Positions 31,854 through 40,809 of a stretch of 64,000 nt of DNA are shown here, in pieces. Under the pieces are notes generated by a model that did no database searches, was not told the DNA's origin, and worked only from the letters and a program-made list of their open reading frames with translations. Position numbers and translations under genes: made by a program. The DNA comes from Pseudarthrobacter sp. MM222. Its GTDB lineage: Bacteria; Actinomycetota; Actinomycetes; Actinomycetales; Micrococcaceae. Location: assembly GCF_947090775.1 (NCBI RefSeq), contig NZ_OX352321.1, positions 2,914,001 to 2,978,000 of the forward strand. The letters are read 5' to 3'. Numbering within the stretch: the stretch's first letter is position 1; the number at the start of each line of letters is the position of its first letter.

Positions 31854-32818
31854 ACCGCCTCGACCAGATGGCCCCGGAAGGTGCGCCGGTAGGACTGCGG
31901 GCTGGTGTCCAGCACCTTTGCGAAGTGGTGCCGCAGCAGCACGGAGTGACCGAAGCCGGATTCCCGGGCTACCTCGTCGATGTTGAGGTCCGTGGTCTCC
32001 AGCAGTTCCTGGGCCCGCAGGACGCGCTGGGAGTTCAACCAGGCGGCGGGAGTTGCACCTGTCTCCGACCGGAATCGCCGGGCGAAGGTCCGGGGCGACA
32101 TATGGACCCGGGCGGCGAGTTCGTTGACGGAATGATCCTCTTCCAGGTGCCGGACCATCCACTGCAGCAGCTGCTCCATTGGTTCGGAGCCGCAGGCCGG
32201 GATCGGCCGGTCGATGAACTGCGCCTGGCCGCCGTCGCGGTGCGGGGGAACCACCATGTCCCGGGCAATGCTCGCCGCCACGTTCGCACCGAATTCCACC
32301 CGGACCAGGTGCAGGCACGCGTCGATGCCTGCGGCCGTTCCCGCGCTTGTGATGATCCGGCCGTCCTCGACATAGAGGACGTTTTCATCCACGAGGGCTG
32401 CAGGGTACTGGCTGGCGAGCTCCTCGGAGTAATGCCAGTGGGTGGTGCAGCGGCGGCCGTCCAGCAGTCCCGCCCGGGCCAGGGCAAAGGCACCGGAGCA
32501 AATCGACATCACCCATGCGCCGCGGGCGTGCGCGGCACGCAGGGCGTCCAGCACGGATTCGGAGAGGTCCTCGTCGCGTCCGTAGGGGGTCATGATGACC
32601 AGGTCGGCGTCGGCGGCGGCCTCGAGACCCAGCCCCACATGCATCGTCAGCCCGGATTTGAGCGGGACATCACCGGGCTCCGGGGTGCAGACGCGGAAGT
32701 CGAACGCGGGGACCCCGCTTCCGCGGGCCGAACGGTCGATGCCGAAAACCTCAAAGGCGGTTGCAAACTCGAAGACCGAGAAGTTGGGGACCACGATCAT
32801 CGCCACTGAATTGATCAT
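31850..32818 (-). CDS. GlxA-family transcriptional regulator (DJ-1/PfpI + AraC HTH)
   Basis: A 322-residue two-domain regulator: an N-terminal amidase-like DJ-1/PfpI domain (INSVAMIVVPNFSVFEFATAFEVFG, with the elbow SICSGAFALARAG) and a C-terminal AraC helix-turn-helix (about 225-315, ending in RSYRRTF). The ATG at 32818 is chosen because the family begins with this hydrophobic strand; the longer frame is upstream noise. The PfpI domain senses an unknown ligand. The promoter lies inside a perfect inverted repeat, suggesting autoregulation. Its stop overlaps that of emfourin. Confidence 0.88.
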   Translation of the reverse strand: MINSVAMIVVPNFSVFEFATAFEVFGIDRSARGSGVPAFDFRVCTPEPGDVPLKSGLTMHVGLGLEAAADADLVIMTPYGRDEDLSESVLDALRAAHARGAWVMSICSGAFALARAGLLDGRRCTTHWHYSEELASQYPAALVDENVLYVEDGRIITSAGTAAGIDACLHLVRVEFGANVAASIARDMVVPPHRDGGQAQFIDRPIPACGSEPMEQLLQWMVRHLEEDHSVNELAARVHMSPRTFARRFRSETGATPAAWLNSQRVLRAQELLETTDLNIDEVARESGFGHSVLLRHHFAKVLDTSPQSYRRTFRGHLVEAV

Positions 32819-32838
32819 GACTCCATTCTGACAGAAAC

Positions 32839-32877
32839 AGTGGCAGAAATTGTACCTTTTTGGGCATTTCTGCCACT
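32839..32877. promoter_or_regulatory. Palindromic operator candidate for the GlxA-family regulator
   Basis: Two perfect 12-nt arms (AGTGGCAGAAAT at 32839-32850 and its complement at 32866-32877) are separated by 15 nt. On the minus strand a -10 box TACAAT (32854-32849) starts at the edge of the first arm and the -35 position falls on the second arm, so a bound regulator would block or remodel the promoter. On the plus strand the repeat is followed by seven T, so an RNA hairpin terminator role is an alternative. Confidence 0.6.
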
Positions 32878-32911
32878 TTTTTTGTCTGGCCGACAAGAGA
32901 ACCATGGAGGT

Positions 32912-33079
32912 ATGGAACTCCTCGGAATAGCCCTCATCATCCTCATCATCGCCGGCCTTGCAGCCACCGTTTCGGTCCTCCGCAACGACGGCCGGGGCCA
33001 CATCCCCCCGGTCCGCTCGGAGGACCCCTGGTCCGCTTTGGACCTTCCCAGCACCAACTACACTCTGCGGATCTTCTGA
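32912..33079 (+). CDS. Small single-pass membrane protein
   Basis: A 55-residue protein with an N-terminal transmembrane helix (ELLGIALIILIIAGLAATVS) and a short hydrophilic tail (GRGHIPPVRSEDPW). The ATG has GGAGG 4 nt upstream. No family is recognised; the composition and position fit a conserved hypothetical of this lineage, but function is unknown. Confidence 0.6.
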   Translation: MELLGIALIILIIAGLAATVSVLRNDGRGHIPPVRSEDPWSALDLPSTNYTLRIF

Positions 33080-33221
33080 GCGCCGCCCCCGAAATCGTCC
33101 GGCCCGTCCGGACCCCGCCACCAGTTGCCCGGCCCCTTGGGTCCGGGCAGCGTTATGTTTCCCGGGGGTTGCGGGCCCGGCCTGCCGGCGGAACGGCAAC
33201 TGTCGCCGTCGGCAAGCCCAG

Positions 33222-33227
33222 TAGACT
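33222..33227 (+). promoter_or_regulatory. -10 box of hrpA
   Basis: TAGACT lies 10 nt before the hrpA ATG, so the transcript would have a leader of only a few bases. This agrees with the absence of a ribosome-binding site upstream of the ATG. Confidence 0.5.
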
Positions 33228-33237
33228 GTTCCCAGCC

Positions 33238-36200
33238 ATGACACTGCATATTTCCTACCCCGCCGAACTGCCGGTTTCCGAGCGCCGCGAGGACCTGATG
33301 GCCGCCATCGCGGCCAACCAGGTCACCATCATCGCCGGCGAGACCGGTTCCGGTAAGACCACTCAGATCCCGAAGATGTGCCTGGAGCTTGGCCTCGGCG
33401 AGAACGGCCTGATCGGCCATACCCAGCCGCGGCGGCTGGCGGCGCGCACCGTCGCCGAACGCATTGCCGAGGAACTCGGGGTCGAAATCGGCCAGGAAGT
33501 GGGATTCCAGGTCCGCTTCACCGGCGAGGTCAGCCGGTCCACCAAGGTCAAGCTCATGACCGACGGCATCCTGCTGGCCGAGATCCAGCGCGACAAGCTG
33601 CTGCGCAAATACGCCGCCATCATTATCGACGAAGCGCACGAGCGCAGCCTGAACATCGACTTCATCCTCGGCTATCTCAAGCGCATCCTGCCGCAGCGGC
33701 CGGACCTGAAGATCATCATCACCTCCGCGACGATCGACCCGCAGCGTTTCGCCAAGCACTTCGGCAGCGACGAGGAACCCTCGCCGATCATCGAGGTCTC
33801 CGGGCGCACCTACCCGGTCGAGGTCCGCTACCGGCCGCTCTCCCAGCCTGCCGCCGGGCCCGCGGCCGACGACGAGGGAATCCCCGCCTCCGACGACGAG
33901 CTCGAAGAAGACCGCGACCCGCTGGACGCGGTGTGCGACGCCGTCGACGAACTCGCGCTGGAAGCCCCCGGCGACATCCTGATCTTCTTCTCCGGCGAGC
34001 GGGAGATCCGGGACGCGGCGGAGGCGCTCAACGGCAGGATCCAGTCCAACCGGAGGCTCGCCGGCACCGAGGTGCTGCCGCTTTTCGCCCGGCTGAGCCT
34101 GCAGGAGCAGCACAAGGTCTTCCACCCGGGCAACAAACGCCGCATTGTGCTGGCCACCAACGTCGCCGAAACCTCGCTCACGGTCCCGGGCATCAAGTAC
34201 GTCATCGACACCGGTACCGCCCGCATCTCGCGCTACTCGCACCGGACCAAGGTCCAGCGGCTGCCGATCGAGCGGGTGTCCCAGGCGTCGGCGAACCAGC
34301 GCTCCGGCCGTTGCGGCCGTGTGTCGGACGGGATCGCCATCCGGCTCTACTCCGAGGAGGACTTCGAGTCCCGGCCGCTGTACACCGATCCCGAGATCCT
34401 GCGCACCAACCTCGCCGCCGTCATCCTGCAGATGACCGCCATGGGCGTGGCCCGCGGCCCCAAGGACGTCGAGAACTTCCCGTTCGTGGAACCGCCGGAC
34501 TCGCGCGCCATCAACGACGGCGTCACCCTCCTCCGCGAGCTCGGCGCCCTCACCGCAGCCCGGCCGCAGGAACAGGCGGACGACGACGCCGGACGCCCCG
34601 GCCGCCGTCCGGCGGGCGCCGCTGCCGGAAGAAACGGTGGCGGACTGACCGCCGTCGGGCAGCAGCTGGCCCAACTCCCCGTGGACCCCAGGCTCGGCCG
34701 CATGATCGTGGAGTCCGGCCGGCGCGGCTGTGTCCGGGAAGTCATGATTCTCGCGGCCGCCCTGACCATCCAGGATCCCCGCGAGCGCCCGACGGACAAG
34801 CAGCAGCTCGCCGCGGAGAAGCACGCGCGCTTCCGGGACGAGAACTCAGACTTCACCGGCTTCCTGAACCTGTGGAACTACATCCAGGAAAAGCAGCAGG
34901 AACTCTCCTCGACGCAGTTCCGCAGGCTCTGCCGCACCGAGTTCATCAACTATCTCCGCGTCCGGGAGTGGCAGGACCTGTTCGCCCAGCTGCGCCAGCT
35001 CGCCCGGCCGCTGGGCATCAGCCTGGACAACACCCGGCTGGCCGATCCGGTGGGTAAGCATGAGAGCATCCACATCAGCCTGCTCTCGGGCCTGCTGAGC
35101 CACATCGGCATCCTCGACGAACGCAAGCGCGAGTACGTCGGCGCCCGGGGCACCCGCTTCGCGGTCTTCCCCGGCTCGGCCTTGTTCAAGAAGTCCCCCA
35201 CGTTCGTGATGTCCGCGGAACTCGTCGAGACGAGCCGGCTTTGGGCCCGGGTGGCTGCGAAGTTCGATCCGCTCTGGGTCGAGCAGGTGGCGCCGGACCT
35301 GGTCAAGCGCAGCTACAGCGAACCGCACTGGTCCAAGAAGATGGGCTCGGTGATGGCCCATGAGAAGGTCACCCTGTACGGTGTGCCGATCATTCCGAGC
35401 CGCCGCATCAACTACGGCAAGGTGGATCCGGAGCTGAGCCGCGAGCTCTTCATCCGGCATGCACTCGTCGAAGGCGACTGGCAGACGCACCACAAGTTCT
35501 TCCACCGCAACCGCGCCCTGCTCCATGAGATCGAGGAGCTCGAGGCGCGCATGCGGCGCCGGGACATCCTGGTGGACGACGAGGCGCTGTTTGAGTTCTA
35601 CGACGCGCGGATCGGCAAGGAAGTCGTCTCCGAACGGCACTTCGACAAGTGGTGGAAGGAAGCGCGCCAGCAGGACCCTGCGCTGCTGGACTTCGACCAG
35701 GCGCTGCTGATCAGCGAAGACGCCGACGCCCTGGACGACTCGGCCTACCCGCAGACCCTGCTGCACAAGGGCTTCGAGCTGCCCCTGACGTACGAATTCC
35801 ACCCGGTGGCCCCCGGCTCGCCGCCGAACCCGTCCGACGGCGTCACCGCCGAGGTTCCCGTGCTCTTCCTGAACCAGCTCGACGACGCCGCCTTCCGCTG
35901 GCTCATCCCGGGCCAGCGCGTGGAGCTTGTCACAGCCCTGATCAAGTCACTGCCCAAACAAGTGCGCAAGAACTTTGTGCCCGCTCCGGATGTGGCGCGC
36001 CAGGCCGTGGCGGCGCTGGAGGCCGACTTTGATCCGGCCACCGATGAGCTGGAGCCCTCGCTGGAGTTGGTCCTCCGCCGGATCCGGGGCCAGGTCATCC
36101 CGCCGCATTCCTGGAACTGGGACGCCGTGCCACCGCACCTGCGGGTCAGCTTCCGGGTGGTGGACCCGCGCGGCAAGGTCTTGGACGAGGACAAGGACCT

Positions 36201-37272
36201 CTCGGCGCTGCAGGAGCGGCTGGCCCCGGCCACCCGTCGGGCGATCGCCGAGTCGCTCGGTGCCACCCCGGGCACCACCGCACCGAAGGCCGGGACGCAA
36301 GCGGGCGGGAAAGGCGGACCGTCCGGTCCGTCCCGGAACGCGGGGCCCGACGGCCGAGCCGTGGCGGCGAACGGGGCAGACGCCGTCGGCTCCACCGGGT
36401 TCACCGAGAAGTCCGGTCTCACCGACTGGACTGTCGGTACCGTGCAGCGCCAGGTCCAGGGCACCGTCAAGGGCCACACCGTCACGGGCTATCCCGCGCT
36501 CGTCGACGCTGGCAGCTCCGTCGCCCTGCGGCTCTTCCAGACCAGCTCCGAGCAGGAGCAGGCCATGCGCGGCGGCGTCATCCGCCTGCTGGCCCTGAAG
36601 GTCCCGCCGCCGGACCGTTACGTCCTGGAGCACCTGAACAACACCGAGAAGCTGACCTTCAGCCAGAACCCGCACGGTTCCGTGTCCGCCCTGATCGCGG
36701 ATTGCGCCCTCGCCGCCATCGACAAGCTGACGCCCGCGGAGCTGCCCTGGGATGAGGCCTCATTCAAGGCCCTCTATGAAAGGGTTCGCGCCGAGCTCAT
36801 CGACACCGTCTTTACCGTCACCGCCGTCGTCGAGCGCATCCTGGCGAGCACCCGGCGGATTGATAAGCAGCTCAAGGGCACGACGAGCCTGGCCCTGATC
36901 AGCGCCCTCAATGACATCAAGAGCCAGCTCGAGCAGCTCGTGTATCCCGGTTTTGTGGCACGCACGGGCTACGCCCAGCTCAGTCAGCTGCCCCGCTATT
37001 TGGCAGCCATCGAGAAGCGCCTCGAGAAGCTTCCGACCAACTTGCAGCGCGATGCCCAGCACATGGCGGCGGTCCAGGCCCTGGAAGACGACTACGACGA
37101 CGCCGTGTCCGCCCTGCTGCCCGGCCGCCGGGCCGGGGCGGAATTAACCCAGGTCCGCTGGATGATCGAGGAGCTACGGGTGAGCCTGTTCGCCGTCGAA
37201 CTGGGCACGGCTTATTCGGTCTCGGAAAAGCGGATCCGGGCAGTGCTTAATAAGGCGCTGGCGCCGGTCTAG
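33238..37272 (+). CDS. hrpA: HrpA-type ATP-dependent DEAH-box RNA helicase
   Basis: A 1344-residue superfamily 2 helicase with Walker A GETGSGKT (34-41), DEAH (131-134), SAT (ITSATIDPQRF), the helicase C domain with QRSGRCGRVSDG, an HA2/OB-fold region and the C-terminal DUF3418 domain that is found in bacterial HrpA. Length agrees with E. coli HrpA (about 1300). Two low-complexity inserts are seen, near residues 200-230 (acidic, after the RecA1 domain) and 1010-1060 (Gly/Pro-rich). In E. coli HrpA rescues stalled or collided ribosomes; the same role is inferred. Transcribed from its own start-proximal promoter. Confidence 0.95.
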   Translation: MTLHISYPAELPVSERREDLMAAIAANQVTIIAGETGSGKTTQIPKMCLELGLGENGLIGHTQPRRLAARTVAERIAEELGVEIGQEVGFQVRFTGEVSRSTKVKLMTDGILLAEIQRDKLLRKYAAIIIDEAHERSLNIDFILGYLKRILPQRPDLKIIITSATIDPQRFAKHFGSDEEPSPIIEVSGRTYPVEVRYRPLSQPAAGPAADDEGIPASDDELEEDRDPLDAVCDAVDELALEAPGDILIFFSGEREIRDAAEALNGRIQSNRRLAGTEVLPLFARLSLQEQHKVFHPGNKRRIVLATNVAETSLTVPGIKYVIDTGTARISRYSHRTKVQRLPIERVSQASANQRSGRCGRVSDGIAIRLYSEEDFESRPLYTDPEILRTNLAAVILQMTAMGVARGPKDVENFPFVEPPDSRAINDGVTLLRELGALTAARPQEQADDDAGRPGRRPAGAAAGRNGGGLTAVGQQLAQLPVDPRLGRMIVESGRRGCVREVMILAAALTIQDPRERPTDKQQLAAEKHARFRDENSDFTGFLNLWNYIQEKQQELSSTQFRRLCRTEFINYLRVREWQDLFAQLRQLARPLGISLDNTRLADPVGKHESIHISLLSGLLSHIGILDERKREYVGARGTRFAVFPGSALFKKSPTFVMSAELVETSRLWARVAAKFDPLWVEQVAPDLVKRSYSEPHWSKKMGSVMAHEKVTLYGVPIIPSRRINYGKVDPELSRELFIRHALVEGDWQTHHKFFHRNRALLHEIEELEARMRRRDILVDDEALFEFYDARIGKEVVSERHFDKWWKEARQQDPALLDFDQALLISEDADALDDSAYPQTLLHKGFELPLTYEFHPVAPGSPPNPSDGVTAEVPVLFLNQLDDAAFRWLIPGQRVELVTALIKSLPKQVRKNFVPAPDVARQAVAALEADFDPATDELEPSLELVLRRIRGQVIPPHSWNWDAVPPHLRVSFRVVDPRGKVLDEDKDLSALQERLAPATRRAIAESLGATPGTTAPKAGTQAGGKGGPSGPSRNAGPDGRAVAANGADAVGSTGFTEKSGLTDWTVGTVQRQVQGTVKGHTVTGYPALVDAGSSVALRLFQTSSEQEQAMRGGVIRLLALKVPPPDRYVLEHLNNTEKLTFSQNPHGSVSALIADCALAAIDKLTPAELPWDEASFKALYERVRAELIDTVFTVTAVVERILASTRRIDKQLKGTTSLALISALNDIKSQLEQLVYPGFVARTGYAQLSQLPRYLAAIEKRLEKLPTNLQRDAQHMAAVQALEDDYDDAVSALLPGRRAGAELTQVRWMIEELRVSLFAVELGTAYSVSEKRIRAVLNKALAPV

Positions 37273-37303
37273 CCTCCCAGGTTCCTAAGGCGTGCGCGGC
37301 GCC

Positions 37304-37732
37304 TCAGGCGTCCGGTACGTGCTCCGCGTGGCCCGCCTTGCGGAGGCCTTCGCGGAGTTTCTCCGCGTTGGCATCCAGCTTTGCGGGCTCGGGGTGGTGG
37401 TCCGCGGAGCCGAAGTCGAAGTCCGCCATCGTGTTGGACGGCCAGACGTGCACGTGGAGGTGGTTGATTTCGTAGCCCGCCACGATCAGCCCGGCGCGGG
37501 CGGCATCGAAGACGTCCACCTGGACGGCGCCGATTTTCTGGGCCACCCCCATGACCCGCGCCAGCAGCTCCGGAGGAGCGTCCGTCCAGCGGTCCACTTC
37601 CTCGGTGGGCACCACGAGGGTGTGGCCGTCGGCCAGCGGGCCCATGGTCAGGAACGCCACCACGTCGTCCTCGCGCCAGACGAACCGGCCCGGGATCTCA
37701 CCGTTGATAATCTTGGTGAAGAGAGTGCTCAT
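37304..37732 (-). CDS. HIT-family nucleotide-binding protein
   Basis: A 142-residue histidine-triad protein with HLHVHVWP (His91, 93, 95), a Hint-like nucleotide hydrolase of unknown physiological substrate. It starts in a 4-bp ATGA overlap with the alcohol dehydrogenase gene and is convergent with hrpA; an imperfect 9-bp hairpin (37284-37308) lies between the two stops. Confidence 0.92.
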   Translation of the reverse strand: MSTLFTKIINGEIPGRFVWREDDVVAFLTMGPLADGHTLVVPTEEVDRWTDAPPELLARVMGVAQKIGAVQVDVFDAARAGLIVAGYEINHLHVHVWPSNTMADFDFGSADHHPEPAKLDANAEKLREGLRKAGHAEHVPDA

Positions 37733-38886
37733 ACGTCCGCCCTTTCCGAAGGTGACCCCAGGGTGCTGGCGTCCAGTACAAAACGGTACTTCACGTCACC
37801 GGCCACCATGCGGTCGTAGGCCTCATTGAGCTGATCCGCCCGGACCACCTCGACGTCGGACACCACGCCGTGTTCGGCGCAGAAGTCCAGCATCTCCTGG
37901 GTCTCGGCAATCCCGCCGATCAGCGATCCAGCGTACGCGATCCGGCGCCTGATCAGGGCGCCCGGGTTCACCGGGGGCATGTCCTCCGAGGGCAGACCGA
38001 GCTGGAACAGTGCCCCGTCCACGCGCAGGGTGCGGAAAAACGGGTTCAGGTCGTGCGACGCGGCCACGGTGTCGATGATGACGTCGATGCTCCGGTTCGC
38101 GGCCTCCATCGCGGCAGCGTCGCCGGACAAGATCACGTCGTCGGCACCGAGTTCCCGGGCCGCGGCAAACTTGGACTCTGAGGTGGTGAAGACCTTGACC
38201 TCGGCGCCCATCGCCTTGGCGAGCTTGACCGCCATGTGCCCGAGCCCGCCCAGGCCGACCACGCCGACGACGTCGCCCTCCTCGACCTCGAAGTGGCGCA
38301 GCGGCGAGAAAGTGGTGACGCCGGCGCAAAGCAGCGGCGCCGCGGCGGCGGGGTCAAGGCTTTCCGGGACCCGCAACACGTAGCGGCGGTCCACCACGAT
38401 GGAGCTGGCGTAGCCGCCCTGAGTGATGGTGTCCGTGTTGCGGCGGTCCTTTGCGCCGTAGGTCCCGACCATGCCGTTTTCGCAGTACTGCTCCAGCCCG
38501 TCCAGGCAGCTGTCGCACTCGCGGCAGGAATCGACGATGCAGCCGACGCCCACCCGCTCCCCCGGCGTGAAGTCGTCGACGGCGGAACCCACACGGCTCA
38601 CCCTGCCTACTATCTCGTGCCCGGGAACCAGCGGGTAGTTCTGGGTGCCCCACTCACCGCGGGTGGCGTGGACGTCGGAGTGGCACAGCCCGCAGAACTC
38701 GATGGCGATCTCGACGTCGTCTTCCTTCGGCGCGCGCCGCGTGATGGTCAACGGAACAAGACCGCTGCCGGTGGCAGTGGCACCATAGGCGGCGGCAAGG
38801 CGGGGGGCGACGAAAGCCTCGGACGGGGCGTCGACGGTGGGCAGCGGCTTGGCGAGGGGCGGCGGTACGGGGCTTCCAGGAGTCAT
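37729..38886 (-). CDS. NAD(P)-dependent zinc alcohol dehydrogenase (YahK/AdhC-like)
   Basis: A 385-residue medium-chain dehydrogenase. The catalytic-zinc motif CGLCHSDVHATRGEWG and PLVPGHEIVGRV match the cinnamyl-alcohol-dehydrogenase class; the structural-zinc loop supplies CRECDSC...YC, and the Rossmann motif is GLGGLGHMAVKLA. Such enzymes reduce a broad range of aldehydes with NADPH. The start ATG is preceded by TAGCGT at 6 nt, so a leaderless message is likely. It overlaps the HIT gene by 4 bp. Confidence 0.93.
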   Translation of the reverse strand: MTPGSPVPPPLAKPLPTVDAPSEAFVAPRLAAAYGATATGSGLVPLTITRRAPKEDDVEIAIEFCGLCHSDVHATRGEWGTQNYPLVPGHEIVGRVSRVGSAVDDFTPGERVGVGCIVDSCRECDSCLDGLEQYCENGMVGTYGAKDRRNTDTITQGGYASSIVVDRRYVLRVPESLDPAAAAPLLCAGVTTFSPLRHFEVEEGDVVGVVGLGGLGHMAVKLAKAMGAEVKVFTTSESKFAAARELGADDVILSGDAAAMEAANRSIDVIIDTVAASHDLNPFFRTLRVDGALFQLGLPSEDMPPVNPGALIRRRIAYAGSLIGGIAETQEMLDFCAEHGVVSDVEVVRADQLNEAYDRMVAGDVKYRFVLDASTLGSPSERADV

Positions 38887-38892
38887 GCCTCG

Positions 38893-38898
38893 ACGCTA
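38893..38898 (-). promoter_or_regulatory. -10 box of a probable leaderless adh promoter
   Basis: TAGCGT on the minus strand is 6 nt before the ATG at 38886; TTGGCC 19 nt further upstream could act as -35. Confidence 0.45.
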
Positions 38899-39040
38899 CC
38901 CCCGGTATCCGGAACATGGCCAATTTTCAGCGCCCGGTCAGATGCGAAGCGGCGGGTGGCGCGGGGCGGGTCGCCATCCTTGGCTATCGACCCCTCCCAC
39001 GCGGCATCATCCATCCCTAATGAGCCCAGAGGCCGAATCT

Positions 39041-39153
39041 CTTTTGTCAGAGGTGCCTGATGAACTGTCACCATGGACGGCAGCCCGGGGCCCGAAGTGG
39101 ATCGGGCAGCAGGCGGCGGCACGGGACTCGCCACCGCTGGACGCGGCGCGACC
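39041..39153 (+). repeat. Direct repeat, copy 1 (5' end of HNH gene)
   Basis: This 113-nt stretch, including the leader and start codon, recurs at 39251-39363, exactly 210 bp further on, with about a dozen differences concentrated in the first half; the core from 39120 to 39153 is identical. It is a tandem duplication of the 5' end of the DUF222-HNH gene. Confidence 0.92.
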
Positions 39154-39261
39154 ATCAAAGATGGTACCCGCCTGCCCGCAACGGACTGCCTTTTCCTTCC
39201 CGACCCGTGGCGACTCCGGCTTCAATTCCGACGCAGGCTGGCGACGCCGCTTTTTGTCTGA
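39073..39261 (+). pseudogene. Truncated N-terminal duplicate of the DUF222-HNH gene
   Basis: A 62-residue frame (MDGSPGPEVDRAAGGG...) that matches the N-terminal 27 residues of the following HNH gene and then diverges and ends. It has no domain of its own and is best read as a remnant of the tandem duplication. Confidence 0.6.
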
Positions 39262-39363
39262 GGTGCCTGATTAACTATGACCATGGACGGCAATCGGAGG
39301 CCCGAAGTGGTTCGGGCAGCAGGCGGCGGCACGGGACTCGCCACCGCTGGACGCGGCGCGACC
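39251..39363 (+). repeat. Direct repeat, copy 2 (5' end of HNH gene)
   Basis: Second copy of the repeat described at 39041-39153. It contains the start (ATG 39277 or 39283) of the longer, frameshifted HNH gene. Confidence 0.92.
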
Positions 39364-40753
39364 GTGACCGAAGCCGCCCGGCGGCCTGCTACCTTGAGCC
39401 CTTCCCGTCCCGACGCGAACCTTGACGCCGTCTGCGCTGACGACTACGCCGAGGCCGCTGCGGGGCTGATCGATCGGCTCCGCGAGCTCGAGGACCGGAA
39501 GTCCGCCTTGTCCGCGGAGCAGGCCCGGATCGCGGTCACCCTGGACCTGGTCCAGCGCCGGGCCCGGCTCGCGCAAGGCATCCCCGCCAACCAACTGGGT
39601 GCCGGCGTCGCCGCGCAGATCGCGCTCGCCCGGCGTGAATCCCCCGCTAAGGGCGGCCGGCTGCTGGGCCTAGCAAAGGCCCTCGTGATCGAAATGCCGC
39701 ACACCCTCGCCGCGCTCGAGACCGGCCAGTTCAACGAATGGCGCGCCACCCTTCTGGTGCGCGAGACAGCGTGCCTGCCCGCGGCGGACCGGGCCGCCGT
39801 CGACGAGGAACTGGCCGCCGACACCGGAACCTTCACCGGCGCCGGCGACCGCGCGATCGTGGCCGCGGCCCGGGCCGCGGCATACCGGCGGGACCCGCGG
39901 TCCGTCACCCAGCGGGCAGCGCATGCGGCCGCCGACCGGCATGTCAGCCTCCGTCCCGCGCCGGACACCATGACCTATCTGACCGCGCTGCTGCCGGTCG
40001 CGGAGGGCGTCGCGGCCTACGCCGCCCTGTCCCGGCACGCCGACGCGGCACGCGCCGGCGGGGACCCACGTAGCCGCGGACAGCTGATGGCGGACGCCCT
40101 GGTCGAACGCACCACCGGCAAGGCAGGCGGGATCAGCGGCATCGAAAATCCAGCTCGTTCTGACCGACCGCACCCTCCTCCAGGGCGACTCCGAACCCGC
40201 ACGGCTTCCCGGCTACGGCATCGTCCCCGCCGGCTGGGCCCGCGAACTGATCAAGGGTGACGGCTCCGGCCCCGGCTCGGGCAACCCCCAGACCTGGCTG
40301 CGGCGGCTCTACACCGCACCCGGCACCGGCGACCTCGTCGCGAGGGACTCCCGCGCCCGGCTCTTCCCCACCGGGCTCCGACGCTTCCTCCAGACCCGCG
40401 ACCAGACCTGCCGCACCCCCTACTGCGACGCACCGATCCGCCACATGGACCACGTTCTCCCCTGGGCCGACGGCGGGCAGACCACCGCAGCCAACGGCGC
40501 CGGGCTCTGCGAAGCCTGCAACCACACCAAAGAAATCCCCGGCTGGACCAGCCGCCCACGCCGCGGACCGCGCCACACCATCGTCCTCACCACCCCCACC
40601 GGCCACAGCTACCACTCCACCGCGCCACCCCTACCCGGCACGCCACTGACCGGGGATGCGCCCGACCTCTCCGCCCACTCCCACCGGAAGGAAGTCCGGC
40701 ACCGCGCAAAGACACGAAGACGGCCACGCCCCGCAGTACAGCCGGCGGCATAA
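39277..40753 (+). pseudogene. DUF222-HNH endonuclease, disrupted by a 1-nt frameshift
   Basis: The first part (DUF222 domain, about 290 residues) runs in one frame to GGISGIE and then breaks down; the next frame continues with [17 protein letters not shown], then [24 protein letters not shown] and [10 protein letters not shown], the HNH nuclease motif with its two CxxC zinc ligands, and stops at 40753. Deleting one A from the run AAAA at 40145-40148 restores a single frame of about 490 residues. The sequence does not decide between a true pseudogene and a sequencing error. DUF222-HNH genes are multi-copy in Arthrobacter-like genomes and are possibly mobile; function is unclear. Confidence 0.85.
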
Positions 40754-40809
40754 CAGTGCGCGGCTCGATGGTGTTCCCCAACTCCGGCGGCTCCCCAGCC
40801 CGGAGGCAT

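Noticed and set aside
33058..34824. A 588-codon frame antisense to hrpA
   Set aside because: Pure shadow of the helicase gene; Leu/Gly/Val/Asp-rich low-complexity translation with no start signals.
39013..39072. CRISPR-like repeat at the HNH locus
   Set aside because: Only two copies exist, they are 113 nt long and contain the 5' end of a coding gene, so this is a gene duplication.
40141..40150. Programmed ribosomal frameshift in the HNH gene
   Set aside because: AAAATC lacks a proper slippery heptamer and no downstream structure is evident; a simple 1-nt insertion is the simpler reading.
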